Assembly (NCBI GenBank): GCA_020746875.1
Contig: JAGTJL010000016.1
Coordinates: forward strand, 1,922,001 to 1,986,000
DNA from: Rhexocercosporidium sp. MPI-PUGE-AT-0058
Taxonomy: Eukaryota; Ascomycota; Leotiomycetes; Helotiales
Length of the DNA: 64,000 nt
Direction: 5' to 3'
Of the stretch, positions 1-13,273 are shown in pieces. Both the position numbers and the translations under genes were made by a program. The number at the start of each line of letters is the position of its first letter. Within the stretch, counting starts at the first letter, position 1. The notes under the pieces were generated by a model. The model was not told the origin of the DNA. It ran no database searches and saw only the letters and a list, made by a program, of their open reading frames with translations.

Positions 1-21
1 CCTAAGACTAACTATTCGCAG

Positions 22-1967
22 TGTCGAAGCAGACACGTGAAATGCGGAGCGGAAATGCCAAATTGCAGTCGATGCCTTCAAGATGATAAACCTTGTTTCT
101 ACGCGAAGTCAAGGAGAGGGATGAGAGATAGAAATGCACCAAAAAAGAGAGCTTCAATGCGTGAAGCTGGAAAAACGAGCCCATTACCGGCCGGCTCAAG
201 TGGACAAAGCATGAACTCTCTTTCATATCTGAGAGTTAACTCGTCAAACGACTCCCACACTGTACCATCGTCTGATGGTTCTGGTAGCCCTGAAAGCACG
301 TCGTCAAGACTAAGTGGCAGAGCAGCAAGTCCTAAGCGCTTGCTGGACTTATATTACAGGTATGATTCCACAGAGATCCAAAACTTGTCAATCATGCGCT
401 GATATTTAACAGCTCGTTCCACAAAGCGCATCCATTTTTGTTACCACGATACTACTTCTACAACCGTCTCCAATCCGATCCTGAATCTTTGAAGTTCCTG
501 TTCCCAGTCATGCAATGGATCGGTTCAGTGTATTCGCCCGATGTCCCTTCAACCGAGTTAGGCGAGATGGCCATGAACCAGATAGAGATGGCAACTTTGC
601 CACCGAACGGCTTCACCGTCCAGGCGCTGCTGTTGGCTGCAATTGCTACACACTCCCAGAACGACATGATCAGATCCCGAGCACTTCTAGACAAGGCCAT
701 CTATCTTGCGCTAGAGATCAGAATGAACTCTCGAACCTTCGCGAACATGGAGAGAGATCCAGTGATGGCGGAGTCGTGGAGACGGACTTACTGGTTCATG
801 TATATTACCGACGCAAAGTTCGCGGCTTTCAGGAACGCCACGCACTTCATGTGAGTCGGGTCTTGATGCTTAAATCCATGGCTTCACTGACCATTGACAG
901 GCTATACACGGTGGAGGCTAATGTCGAGCTGCCGTGTGAAGAGTGCGATTATGACGGAGTACGTTTTCTTCCGCACCCACCTCTTGCCACTTAGAGACTG
1001 ACCCATCGTAGATTATCCCTCGCTCCAGAACGTTCGAAGAATATGAGGCCCGGGACTTCCTGGACGAAGAACCGGTCTTTTCGTCCTTCACATACCTGAT
1101 AGACCTAACTCGAGTAACTGGCTCTCTGCTTGGCTTCGACAGGTTACCGGCCAGAGAATTAGAGACAGCAGTCAACAATGCAGATGCCATGTTGGTGAAT
1201 TGGAAACTGCACTTACCTCGAGAAAAGCAAGGTGTTGTTGACAAGAACGAGGAAGTAGACGAAATCCTCTTCTTCGCCCAACATCAACTCCAAGTGTATG
1301 TTCTTCATACCCCTTACAACCCCTAAAATCTTCCGAAACTGATCCTTCCAGACTTCTCCTGTTCATCCACCGACCTCTCTCCCGCCTGACGCATTCTCCC
1401 CTCGAAGAAGTATCCACGTGTGCGCGCCCACCTCTCCCTCACCAGCCCACAGGGGACGAAGACCGGAACTACTGGCTACACACCAAGAAAACCCTCGAAG
1501 CAGCTGAAGCAGCCACAAACCTTTACGCACTCCCCTGCCCCATCATAGCGCACTCACCCCTCGGAATCTGCGGCCTCACTTTCTCAACCCTCGCCAACCT
1601 CAGCGCCTGCGCCTACATCCTCACCGGACCCGAATGGTACCGCACGCGTGACAGGATACGTCTCGGGCTTGGTAGCCTGAAAGCTTTCGGTGAAGTCTGG
1701 GCCATTGCCCGCTCGAACGAGAAGGAGACGAAGATGATTGCGAGGAGCGTGTTTTCTATGCCCAGACCTGGGACGACGACGATCGAGAACACGAGGAGTA
1801 ATACTCCTGTTTTTGGGTATGCGAGTATGGTGCCTACGCCATCGATGGGTATGATGAGCCAGACACCGATGGATGTTGGATGGCAGGAGTTGAACGAGAT
1901 TGATTATTTTGGGACTTGGAATGGATTTTCGGGACGGCAGCAGGATATGAACGGTATCTTGACTTGA
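22..1967 (+). CDS. Zn2Cys6 fungal transcription factor, 5' end outside window
   Basis: Nuclear regulator of the Gal4 type; only the part from the second zinc-binding cysteine region onward is present (577 residues). The window opens inside an intron: a CTAAC branch point at 9-13 and acceptor CAG at 19-21, so the first visible exon starts at 22. Predicted exons are 22-359, 413-850, 901-958, 1012-1295 and 1352-1967, and all join in frame. Exon 22-359 carries the end of the zinc cluster (CRSRHVKC, then C-x2-C and a final C), followed by a basic, Ser-rich linker. The middle (413-958) matches the fungal middle homology region, with a LALEIRMN stretch and DPVMAESWRR. The 3' end is certain (stop at 1965-1967). 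The target genes cannot be inferred. Confidence is high for the family and moderate for each splice site. Confidence 0.85.
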
Positions 1968-3047
1968 GAGTCGGTGTACGATGTTGATGTTTGATGTGAG
2001 ACAAAAGAAAAGGCTCATTCAGCTGGGACTGATTGAAGACTATACAAACGCACGGATCGGGATAGGCCTGACACTGCCATTTTGGTTGATAGGAGACTGA
2101 ACGGAGGGCTAACTGGGTCTGCTTTGGGCGTTGCTAGTGTCGCTTTAGAGTTTCGTAATAGATAGAGATCAACCACAAATTCAACGAAGGTAGAACTCTG
2201 CAGAGAAGATTCAACAATGAAACACAATACAAACAAAATGAGGCCAAATCTAATTAGAAACCAATCCTCCGAAAACATGACGGGTGTCCAAGATATAAGT
2301 ACGCGGCTTCCGAAACCACAGTTTTTGGTCGGCGACCTGAAAGCCCTCCCTCCCACTCATCATCATCCTCCCCGTCCACCCCACCAGCATTGTCGTACAC
2401 TAACGCCGACCTCATCAAGCTTTAAGCACAAAATTCCCTCTTCTCATTGGCTTAGAGTAACGAAAGCGTGTCAGCGCCGAGGTTACGCATACCCGAAACC
2501 AGTACCCGGGGTCGAAATGAGGCTCTTTGTGATGCTTGCGCCACGCAAATTTTGCGGTATGAGATGCGATTCGCTGGTCTGTGGGGAGTGGAATGGTGAT
2601 TGAGACCCTATTTGGGTAATGGTCGCGATGCATTTACTGTGTTTGGAGATGTAGAGCGAGGTAAGGTTCAAGGGTATCTTAGAGCGGATAGTGATTACTA
2701 CTTCTTTCTGGGCGTAATCATAAACGGAGGGCATGGAGAAAGAGATCTTTGAAGATTGAAATTTTATGTAAACGACATAAGTACAATCACAGAGAAATCG
2801 AGGTTGAGAGCTTGACACGGAGTAGGAATCTTGGCTGTGGGTGAAGCAGAAGACTGCGTGAATTTCAGTTCCTGAATCTGACTGTGTATACTAAGCTGTG
2901 AATGCGAATGTGATATAAGTAGATAGATTTAAACCTGATTTACAAGTGGGCTTTTTCTGGGTATCTGAGGTCATTAACAATTTCTGAGCTAAAAACAACT
3001 GCCACACTCATACGCGTCCCAGGTCCACCCTCCAAACCACCGAACGT
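1968..3047. other. Intergenic region, no supported gene
   Basis: This 1.1 kb lies between two genes that converge on it (stop at 1967 on +, stop at 3048 on -), so both 3' untranslated regions should fall here. Short ORFs exist on both strands but show no family pattern and no flanking splice structure. Nothing else was recognised. Confidence 0.5.
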
Positions 3048-4293
3048 TCACGGGATGGCAAGCACGACTTTGCCTCTGACCCGCATGCCTTGAATCGCAT
3101 CAATGGCCGTTCTCCAAGCCTCTCTCTCATCAAAAATCCCCTCCATAACCTCAATCTCCACATTCACCAGCTCACCTCGCTCGACAAGCCCAGCGATTTG
3201 TCGCAGGTACTCGCTTTTCTCAACGAAAGATACGCAGGCGTACCTCGGACCCCAGATGTAGCCTTTGATATAGCGTAGTACTTGGATGGGGTTAGTGAAA
3301 TAGGTTATTGGGCCGCTGAGGGTGCGGACGTCAGTTTTGTCGCCGACGATGCTGAGGTATGCGCCGCGGGGGTGCAGGAGTTGTTGCTGCAAGCTTTTAG
3401 AAGGGCGCTTCTAACTTTGAGAACAGATGGGAAGTGATTCTTACATAGAAGGGTATAAATTCTGTACCACCTACACAGTCCACTATCAAATCATATTTGG
3501 TGTTGTCGAGGCTCGAGAGCAGTCTTTGAGGAACGTTCTGTGTTGTGTAATCAATTATTGAGTTGGCTCCCAAACATTGCACGTATGCGGTGTTTTTCTC
3601 AGAACATATCGCTGTGACATGACAATCATATACAATCTTGGCAACTATGGCATAGTAAGTCGCCAATTCAGCGAAGCCAGTTCAAAAGACAGAAGATGCA
3701 TGTCACGTGCATGTCAACAAGCACTTACGTTGAACTAGCCATGATCCTGTACCACCAGACGCACCACGAATGACAACTCTTCTCTGGGATTTGGATGGTT
3801 CCGGGAGCCATTCGAGGCAGGCGTATGCTGTTAAAGCAACCAAGGGAATGGCGGCTGCTTGTTCGTGGGTTAGGCCACTAGGCTTCTTGGCCACTGGATC
3901 TGTCGCTGGATTGAGATTGATATATTCGCTAAATGTTGCTTGACCAAACTACTTTCTTTTAGTGTTTTGAAAGGATACATGCTTAAGTACTGCTCAACTT
4001 ACAATATGAAAGAGTAAACCGAATATCTCATCACCTTCTGCCCAGCCAGTCACCTTCTCTCCAACTGCAACCACAGTTCCAGAGAAGTCCTTTCCCATTC
4101 CTTTATCTCCCGCAACAACCCCTACTAGACCCGATCTCCATAGTTGAATATCACAAGGATTGATTGATGCCGCGTGGACTTTGACAAGAATCTCATTGCC
4201 AGGGAGAGGCAGGATGTCCTTTTCAACAATGACTGGATTTGAGCCTGGAAGACCTTCGAAACGGAGGCATTTAGTGAGTTCTGGGTGTGTCAT
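3048..4293 (-). CDS. MDR-family zinc-independent alcohol dehydrogenase / quinone oxidoreductase
   Basis: A predicted NAD(P)H-dependent oxidoreductase of the medium-chain dehydrogenase/reductase superfamily, nearest in pattern to the quinone oxidoreductase / RTN4IP1-like branch. Exons on the minus strand are 4293-4003, 3948-3729, 3644-3445 and 3386-3048, giving 349 residues, a normal length. The N-terminal GroES-like fold shows HAASINPCDIQLWRSG and KDFSGTVVAVGEKV. The nucleotide-binding motif is GASGGTGSWLVQLAK, which is completed only when the exons at 3729 and 3644 are joined. The later strand DLIVDCVGG is typical of the Rossmann domain. No structural zinc lobe is seen, which fits the quinone reductase branch. 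No mitochondrial presequence is evident. It diverges from kap120 across 271 bp. The substrate is unknown. Confidence 0.88.
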
Positions 4294-4564
4294 ATCTGCT
4301 TGAAAGTATCTCGTAGGTCAGAAGATATTTCTGTGGCTCTTTGCCAGTGTTTTGTTTGGGGATGTTTTGACGAGGTGGCTTGCTTTCGCTTCCCCTCCTT
4401 CCAACCCCCCCTGTCCACTGACGCCGTCATGAGCGGCCCGCCAGCAAGCGAAACGCGGGATGATTTTCCCTTTCCACAGCCTCGCTTTGCCTCACTTTCT
4501 ATCAATAGCCACCAACCCACACCGACACCAGAGATTTTCGACTGTGGCATCTGGGGACTCAGTC
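4294..4564. promoter_or_regulatory. Shared promoter region between the MDR oxidoreductase and kap120
   Basis: 271 bp separate the two divergent start codons (4293 on -, 4565 on +). The start codon at 4565 sits in the context CAGTCATGG. No TATA box stands out. Both promoters and both 5' leaders must lie in this interval. Confidence 0.5.
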
Positions 4565-7500
4565 ATGGCGTTTGCTATTGAAGTGCCAGGAGAATCCGTA
4601 CCCCTCTCTCCACAGCAAGTCTACCTCGCTCTCCAATCTGCAGGATCATCGCAGCAGCTCAGTATCCAAACGGGCACCCAACAGCTCCAGGCATGGGAGA
4701 CACAAGGAGGCTACTATTCTCTACTGCAGGCAAGATCGCTCTTTTTAATGACCCACTATTTCACAGCTAATAGATCTGTCATAGGCAGTATATCTCGACA
4801 AGTCGCTCCCTTCCGAAATTCGATATCTTGCGATTATCCAGCTGAAGAACGGCATCGACAAATACTGGCGAAAGACAGCGACGAATGCTATCTCGGCAGA
4901 AGAAAAGGCACAAATACGGTCGAATTTGCTGGAAGGGGGCATTGGAGAAGCGGAGAATAATCTTGCTTTGCAGAATGCACTGGTTGTTGCAAAGGTTGTT
5001 CGAATCGACTATCCTCAAGACTGGCCGGATGTTCTCACGAGCCTGATAAAAATTCTGCGAAACGCAAGCCAGTGTAACCCGTTAAATCTGCGGAGGGGCT
5101 TGTTGATATTGCTTCAGGTGGTGAAGGAATTGTCGACAGCACGACTGCGGACATCTCAAACCAGGCTTCAATCAGCAACACCAGAGATCGTGTTCTTATT
5201 GAGTGAAATATACACCGAGAAGGTCGGACTGTGGACAGCATTTCTAAATGGCACCGGTGAGGATGAGGGAGGTGCTATGGATGCTATGGAAAATAGCTTG
5301 TATGCGATCAAGATCCTTAGACGGCTGTTGATTTCTGGTTACGAGTATCCGAATCACTCAACTGAGGTACAGCAACTTTGGGAGCACTCTCAAATGCAAT
5401 TCGGACAGTTTCTCGACATGATTTCCCGCGAACCTCCATTTCTAGTGTCCCCTGCTAAGGACCTGGTGGAGAAACACCTTGTCCAGTTCTCAAAGCTGCA
5501 TACACAGATGTCTACACAGCATCCTGCTGCATTCGCTCTCCTTCCAAGCTCCATCGAGTTGGTTCAAGCATACTGGGGTCTCGTTGCCAAATTCGGGGAG
5601 TCATATGGATCAGAGACGCAAGATTTTAGTGCCAAAGCATTACGGACAGATGAGCAAATGAAAGATCAAAGGCCAGTGATGGAAAAGCTTTGCTTGAAGG
5701 GCCTGAATATTCTAAGAGCGTGTTGCAAAATGGTCTTCAGTCCTTCTCAGTCGTTCAAGTATCGTACTCCCGAGATCAAACAAGAGCAGCAAGAAGGTGT
5801 CGCACTGATCAAATCCCGACTTCTCACCGATCAATTGGTTAGTCAAATGGCGAGCGTCATAGTGACAAAATTCTTTGTCTTTCGCCAAGTTGATCTTGAG
5901 GCCTGGGAAGAGGATGAGGACGAGTGGGAGATAAGAGAAGAGGGCGGTGGTGATACATGGGAGTTTGAGGTTCGACCATGCTCCGAGAAGCTGTTCATGG
6001 ATCTGGTCATCAATTTCAAACACCTTTTGGTGGAACCTCTGCTCTCATTTTTCCAATCCGTCGCAGGCACAAGCCAGAGCACTGTCGTTACAAAGGATGC
6101 AGTCTATACCGCAATGGGGCTCTCTGCTCCAGTCGTTCACCAAAGCTTCGACTTTGATTCTTTCTTGACATCAACTTTAGTCAATGATATACAACAGACC
6201 GGGCCTGGCTACAAGGTTTTACGCCGAAGGATAGCTATCCTGCTCGGCCAATGGATCACTATCAAGATCTCGGATGCCAACCGACCGCTGGTCTATCAGA
6301 TCTTCCAGCATCTCTTGAACGCCGAGGATGAGACAAATGACCATGTTGTTCGCATTACTGCCGCAAGGCAATTCAAAGCTGTTGTAGACGACTTCAGCTT
6401 CGATGGAGAAAAGTTCCTTCCATACGCGCCTGATATTCTGGGCAGATCTATGGCATTGATTCAAGAGGTAGAGAATACGGAAACCAAAATGGCTATTCTG
6501 GACACAATAAGAATGATTGCCGTTCGAATGGAAAGCAACATCTCACCATTTGCTGACCAGATTGTATCTATGCTTCCAGGACTCTGGGAGGCTTCAGGCG
6601 ACGAGCACCTGTTGAAGCAGGCAATTCTCACTCTCATGTCAACACTCGTGACTGCTATGAAAGAGGGCGCTCAGCGATATCACTCGATGATTCTGCCACT
6701 GATCCAACGAGCCGTCGAGCCTGGCTCCGAGATGCAAGTCTACCTAATGGAAGAAGCGCTTGATCTATGGGTCGTTATTCTAGCCCAAACACCTTCTCCT
6801 GCCACACCTGATGTGCTCGCCCTGGCCGATTCGGCATTCCCATTACTCGAGATCGGATCAGACAATCTACGCAGCGTTCTGAACATTGTCGATGCGTATA
6901 TCATCCTTGCACCAGAAGCAATGCTGGGCGATCAAGCGAGGTTGCGCATCCTAGCGCATATGACCAATCTATTGGGTGTTACGAAGAGAGAACTGGCCGG
7001 TCTGGTCACAACCATTGTAGAGAATATGGTTCGAGCCGCCGAAAAGCTTGGAGGTGCCAATGGAGTGGTTCAAATCGCCAGAGATCTTCATGAGTGCGGC
7101 TACACTGAACAGATATTTGCAGGTCTTCGTGACGCTTGGGAAGCCCATCAAACCACCGGGCCCAGTCGGAAATATCCAAAGCTCGACGATGTCGTTGAGA
7201 CAGACTACTTCACCATTCTTGCCCGAATTGCCCTAGCTGACCCCTCGGTGTTTGTCACCATCATGACTTCAGTTGGGAACGCAAATGAGGTCTGGGAATG
7301 GCTCAGCACAGAATGGTTCCGCCACTTCGACAGCATGGCCAACATTGACCGCCAAAAGCTTTCCTGTTTAGCGCTCACCCGTCTCCTCGAGCTCCCACCT
7401 CCTATGACTCCAGTCATCCTCATGCGCTTACAAGACTACTTCGCCATGTGGACATCAGTCATTTCGGAAATGATCGGAGGCCGCGACGATGGCGGAGATA

Positions 7501-7766
7501 ATCTGATATGGCTGACTTCAGAAGGCAGCGAGTACGAAGGGCCCGAAGACATTCGGCGGCGGCTGCATAGTGCTGAAGACCCTGTGCACACCATCCACAC
7601 ATATGAATTTGTCAAAGAGAGATTGGGCAGTGTGGTTGCTGTCTGTGGTGGAGAAGAATCATTTCAGCGAGACTGGGTCGTTAATGTCGATAAAGATGTG
7701 TTGGCTGGCTTCCAAAATCTGGGTACGACGGATACTAGCCAACCATTTTGGCGACGTGAAGATTAG
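4565..7766 (+). CDS. kap120: Importin-beta family karyopherin, KAP120/importin-11 type
   Basis: Nuclear transport receptor. Kap120 of yeast imports ribosome-biogenesis and other cargo through the nuclear pore in a Ran-dependent way. Two exons, 4565-4729 and 4785-7766, give 1048 residues, close to the family length. The N-terminal HEAT repeat with the Ran-binding importin pattern is rebuilt across the intron: SLLQ joins AVYLDKSLPSEIRYLAI, followed by LKNGIDKYWRK. The rest is helical repeat sequence with an acidic insert near genomic 5900-5960. The intron has a GC donor (CAG/GCAAGA) and an ATAG acceptor, and no GT donor exists in the possible interval. The start at 4565 was chosen because the in-frame extension upstream has no family resemblance. 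Confidence 0.93.
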
Positions 7767-8479
7767 ATCTGTGCTGCAAAGTTGATAGATACCCGCGGTG
7801 ATACCAGCAATGAATTCATCCCTTCTCGATCCTAGATAGTATAAATTATGCTTGTACAATAAAAACCCGCGATACACACCCACGATTGGAAGCAACCCCA
7901 AACTACTCCAATGTTTACATCACGGGATCAAAATTCCACGTGATTATCTCATTGGGCCATTGGATCGCTTCACGAGCCATACCAGTGCCGTTCAGCTCAT
8001 GCAGTTTCTTGCGAGCGTCCGCGAGAATACTTGGCTAGGCCGTCTTCAGCTCAATCCGAATCATCGAATTTGAAAGTGACGAAGTAAGGTGCTCACACAT
8101 CGGATGTCAAGACAAGGCTCCGCAATCAACATCATTGCAAAGAGCCGGCTACCCCTTGACAATAACTTCTGTACCTTGCCGAACATTCTGCGGGCCTTGT
8201 TACTTTCTAGCCAATTAACAACGATCGCTTCTCTGTACCTGGAAACGTCGTTGAATGTCGCCTAGTCGTTTATGATACCCGAGACTGTCAACATCAGTGC
8301 GCAGATTCTAGACGGATACATCACGGCTGCCATCACGCATGCATCAGAGTTTTCGAGAGCTTCGATACTAGTCGGAACTAGGTGACATTCATTCCAAATT
8401 CGGTCATTAATGAAGCATACGCTAAAAGCTAGCCAAGTCTAAGAAAACTAACCAAGCGACTTTGAAAAGGGCACTCAGC
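7767..8479. other. Intergenic region, no supported gene
   Basis: 3' flank of kap120 and 5' flank of the C2H2 gene, which lie on the same strand. Short ORFs have no recognisable content. Nothing else was seen. Confidence 0.5.
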
Positions 8480-10433
8480 ATGAACTCCAACAAGAAAGGC
8501 CCTGGGGTAGGTACCTCCCAAGAGTACCTCCACGAATGGCTTTGGGGTTGTTGTTTCTGCGGAGAACATGCTTCTATGTCCACAGGCAGTACTCCGAGTT
8601 GCCCAAACTGCGGTCGCTTTCGATGTGTAAATTGCCCGCTTGAAGAGGTCAAAATCTCACGGAGGAGAGAGCATATACCTCGGTCCATTGTGTCAAGTAG
8701 CCTTTCGAGACCAGAAGTGGCGTCTCACACTGCTGTTGCTCTCGACACCAACGGCTCGATTGCGCTAGTCGAAGAGTTCGAAGCCCAGGTGACAAATATA
8801 TCGAAACGTGGTAGTCAATCCGTTCCTGAGTAAGAAACAGGTTCTCTGGCTAAGGGTTTACTGACATGTGTAACACTAGTCCTAGCGAGCTAGAAGAGCA
8901 GGATGGCCAAGTCGCGCCTGTATCCGAATCTTGTCTGGCCGTCACTAGGTAAGAGTACAACCACAGGTGCGAAAATTAGCTAACACTTGTAGCAGCAGTT
9001 CCGGTATAGGCTATCAAGTTGCCGCTAAACCGAGTCAAAAGCGGAAGAGGGTGTGGAAAAGATCGCGGCAGGATTCTAGTATCGCGACACGAATCTTTGC
9101 ATGTCCTTTCAACAAGCTAGACCCGCTTACCTACGATCCTCGAGTATGCAAGAAGTATAGCATATGTCTCATTCCTAGTGTTCCTGTGCTTGAACTTCGT
9201 CGTATGAAGTAAGCTTCATCTCCTTTTTGCCTTCATTGGATGCTGACTTATGGGCAGGGAACATTTACTCAAAGCGCATGGTCCAATCTATTGTGCCAAG
9301 TGCGCCCAGACTTTCGAAAGGGAGCCAGAGCTCTTGAAGCATATGAAAGCCTTGGAACCGTGCGTAGACAGTATGAAACCACTATTGAGTCTTGAAGCTG
9401 GGATATCCAGTTCGCAGTGGCAAGAGATCGTCAAGTTACTAAAAGAGAAAGGTGGATTGAAAGGCGCCGAAAAGGAAAAGGACGAGATAGACAAGTGGGA
9501 AAAGATGTGGGCGATTCTGCACCCAGATGTTCCACAACCATCAAGTCCATGTAAGTGAAGCCAGTATCTCGGAAATAATTGGGTACTAATTTTTCAGGGG
9601 TTGAACCACCTTCAAAATCTTTAGTCGCTTACGAAGATGTCGAATCCGTCGTTGCCATATTTACGCGGAACACCACTCGCAAAATACGGCAAGGAATCTT
9701 GTTTATGGACCATACCACGATCCGAAAATGCGGGGATACGATACGGGAGTCTTTCCGGGCACATTTGAAACGAAATCCACTCAATGATGACTTGGATAAA
9801 GAGTCATTGTCTGGCTTAGATTGGGCCGAGGACAAGATGTTCGACCAGCTGGGCTCGAAATTCCCAAAAAATGATTTCAGAAAACCAGAAGAACCACAGC
9901 TTCACTATACTGGCCTGACTGGTCCAGTTCTAATTGAGCTTCAGTCTGAGAAGCACAATCAACATTCTCATACGTCGCAGGCCATTACGGAAGTCGATCC
10001 TCTACCATCAACTAAAGCGTCCTTCACCTCAGGCATTTCTGCAGACTCGGGGCCACAAGATGCTCCACTATGGCTGTTGGACTCAATCGATCCAAATATA
10101 ACTCTGCTTTCACCTGCTTGTGATGGCAACCACCAGCCGAACCTTCGGTCTTCTTCCTCGCAACTTACAAGGGATTGCAGAGATTCCGATCCCTACCAAT
10201 ACACTTGGGGGAATGACTTGTCTGTATCCCCAATTGGCACTACTTCTACAAAGCAAATCCCCACGCTTTATCTAGGCTCAAATAATTCCAGTTATAACCT
10301 CCCTTTGGACGGAGGTTGCGATTTAGGAGATTTTAATCTGAGTCCGGAAGATCATCAAGTCGCAGCCGCCGAGCTAAATGACCTTTTGGAAATAGAGGGC
10401 ATTCCACACGTTGATTACCAAGATGAAGGATGA
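8480..10433 (+). CDS. Zinc-ribbon and C2H2-type fungal protein of unknown function
   Basis: Predicted exons 8480-8829, 8880-8948, 8993-9208, 9258-9550 and 9598-10433 give 587 residues. The N-terminus has a zinc-ribbon pattern: WLWGCCFCGE, CPNCGRFRC and VNCPLEE, as seen in many Pezizomycotina proteins. A second module starts FACPFNKLDP and continues, after splicing at 9208/9258, into MKEHLLKAHGPIYCAKCAQ and a final H, matching the fungal family that opens with FACPxxKxDP and ends with a C2H2-like finger. The C-terminal third is Ser/Gln-rich and acidic, without a known domain. The third exon can start at 8993, 8996 or 8999 because of a CAG repeat at the acceptor. Function is unknown; nucleic-acid or protein binding is an inference from the fingers. 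Confidence 0.82.
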
Positions 10434-13273
10434 CTTATATCTCAATGGGAAGCTAGCTTTCTCATTATTGTAACTGAAGTTATCCTTTGACAACCACCCA
10501 AAACTTTGGTTCTTGCCCCTTCGAAAGATGTCATTCGGCTAAGATCCATATTGCGCCAGACTCCTTCGAGATGGATGAAAGCTCTGTCGGTGTCAGTGGG
10601 AGATGGCATGCGTTGAGCCAAGGAAAGCCTACAAAATTCTGCTCAGTCACGTTCACCCTCCTACGTATTCAGTCTTGAGCCTCCGTAGACTAGAACCATT
10701 AGCGCCAGCATGATCTCTGGATGCATGATTCTCACGGGGATCTCTTGGCTGAATTACTACACCACCGGTACTACTTGGCTCGTCATTTCGATCCACGAGG
10801 TTGAGGATCAAGATTGCCATATCGAAGGTAGTCAGGAAATACGATAGGTAATGATCTACCGGATGTGACACCAGGGGTTTTGAACAGAACGAATAATGTA
10901 TTTTTTTCTCGATCGCAGGTAGAAGAGACAAAGCAGATCAGATGGACGAGCATTCTATTTATGAAGGTTAGAATAAATGCTGTAAAGAGGTCCAGCATAG
11001 AGGTGAGGGATTTTGCGATGGTTCGCAGAAATCGAAAATGAGACTACAGCTAAGGACGCATAGCGGCACGGTGCAGAATTTGCGAGCATTCGCAAATACG
11101 GCAGGGGCTGAGCACTTTCCAAAATCATGAAAATGTGTGGCGATGTGGCTCACCGCTGTATGTGATGAATATCAAAGATGCATTCATTACCCCTCTGTTG
11201 TCTATTTACCCCGCCTCCATTTTTTTAGCGAGAGGTGCATTTCCTTTGTCAGCCGTGAACCAGTGCCCCCTTAACTCCTCAGCCGACTTCTACGTTTAGT
11301 CCTAGTCCAAACCTTCAAGAAATACGCTCCGGAAATATCCCAATTACTAGAAGCATGTAGATCGCACGAAGAGCATCATCCTGCAAACCAACAACAGAAA
11401 GCTTTTCCACCAACTGAAAAAACCTCGATCCACAACTTCATGGTTCTGTTACATTCGTCAACCCGCAACTCTCCTAAGTACACCCAATCTAGGAAGATCT
11501 TGAAGAGATATGGGCTTGCATCTAGCAGCGTCACTTATCGATTGAAGTTGAATTTTATTGTACTGTTTCCTTCGAAGATGTCTGCGAAGTATTTAGAATC
11601 CCCGCAGATGAGATCTTCTGGGATCGCAAAGGTCCTCCATAAGTGCTCGAGAATGACGGTGATATGTACTGCACAAGATACCGGTTACTAGAGAATGATT
11701 GATTGTTGAATATTTCGGTTTAAAATGTTATCTTTACGGGAGTTTGATCTATACACGGTCGCCAGAATTGGTGATAACTAGACCTTCCGCGGTTAGGTAG
11801 TGATATCTTAGACAAAGCAAGTTTCTAGCAAATCTTTCCAGCGAAATATTATCTGAAAAAAATTTCTGTTAAAAAACCCACAAAGTTCATATAAGCAGAA
11901 CGGAAATTGATAAATTCTTGATATCAAGTGCAAGACAAGATATTTGAATATGCGAGTTTCGAGAGCTCGAGCTGCTTCCAAATCCTTGCATTTTCTAGCT
12001 ACAGCATCAAAGTTGAACCATGCAGTGACGTAATTAAAAGGGCTTCTTTCAAAAGGAAACTGTTGGAATCTAAATCCGGATACAAGGAGTGTTGAATTGA
12101 AACTCAATTCTTCAGGTCCCCAATTCTTCAGGTCCCCAAAACTTCCCTTCATTCTAGTCGCATGCTAGCCAGCTGCAAAAGTCCTGAAATCAGGCATGAA
12201 TAAGCAAGAAGATGCGAGATGCAACATTTGATACCCGCTTAATTCCCGCTTTTTTCTTCTAGAATATCTCTCTCAGTAGATTCAATAAGCAATCTCAAAT
12301 TCTCGTCCTCATTCTCAATCGGACGGAGCGTCTTGGGGCACATCAACAGCTCGTGCAAGTCCGAAAGCAGCAGAGCTTATGTGATCCAGCGTCAATATCT
12401 TGGTGACAGCTTTGGAGAACTTACTCCGGAAAGTACTGACACTAAAGCTTTTGCGGTTAGGACTCAGAGTAGAATTTTGATACCTGAATATCAGACATAC
12501 TACCAGAGAGCAGTGGCAGACAAAATCTTCACGAGCCACGAAAATTTTCTATATGGCGTCTTGCCGGCTTGATTTTGACCATCTGGATGAGGATCTCTGA
12601 GCTAGACCAGTATTTCATAACGCGACGACAAATATTGATCAAACTTTATGGTTGGCCATGTTTTAGTGCCTTGCGGAGTTGCTCGAAGCCCTGTTGACAT
12701 TTTGCTGGAGATGATAGGTTCGGTTGATCCAGGTGTGCGGACGACTGTTCATGTAGTATTTATTATATTTTAGAAAACAATTTTTTTTTTGAGAGTCTGT
12801 AAGCTCAGAGACAAATGCGCTAGACATTTGAAGAGGTTGATATTCACTGAAATTTGAAAATCTAGAATCGTGCAGGACAAGAATCCCGTATTGGATAAGG
12901 CCATCTTTCCAGTCTCATAACTTTGCCTCAAAGAAAACAAGAAGTCAAAAAGCTCCTCTCAAAATAAATTTCTCGAGGCAGGAAGTCATGCATGTGAAGG
13001 ATAGCAAGCCCGTATTGTTAGTCGAAAAAGTGTTCCAAGAGCTAGGCATCCAACTTTGATGAGTCTTCTACCGACTGGAAAGTCATCCATAACACCCAGA
13101 ACATTCACTTAACCACCCTGTATTCCTTCCTTTCCATCAAATAAAGCCGGGTCCTCTTTCTCTCACTCACCCCTCTCCACCCCCAACACCAACCTCAGGT
13201 CCTCCAAACATAAACAAAAGCACCAGATTATCAACAATACTGCAGCATCAGTTGTATTTGTCCAAAAGACAAA
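10434..13273. other. Gene-poor, AT-rich interval
   Basis: About 2.8 kb with only short ORFs, none with a family pattern. ORF fragments at 11440-11691 and 12315-12572 were read on both strands and not recognised. A 16-bp tandem duplication lies at 12105-12136, and a poly-T tract of about 12 nt lies near 12780. The composition is lower in GC than the flanking genes. It may contain old repeat remains, but no terminal repeats were found. Confidence 0.45.
12105..12136. repeat. Direct tandem duplication, 2 x 16 bp
   Basis: The unit CAATTCTTCAGGTCCC occurs twice head to tail with no mismatch. It lies in the gene-poor interval and has no evident function. Confidence 0.9.

Noticed and set aside
2015..2818. 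Minus-strand ORFs between the first regulator and the oxidoreductase
   Set aside because: No family resemblance, no splice partners, and they lie in expected 3' untranslated DNA.
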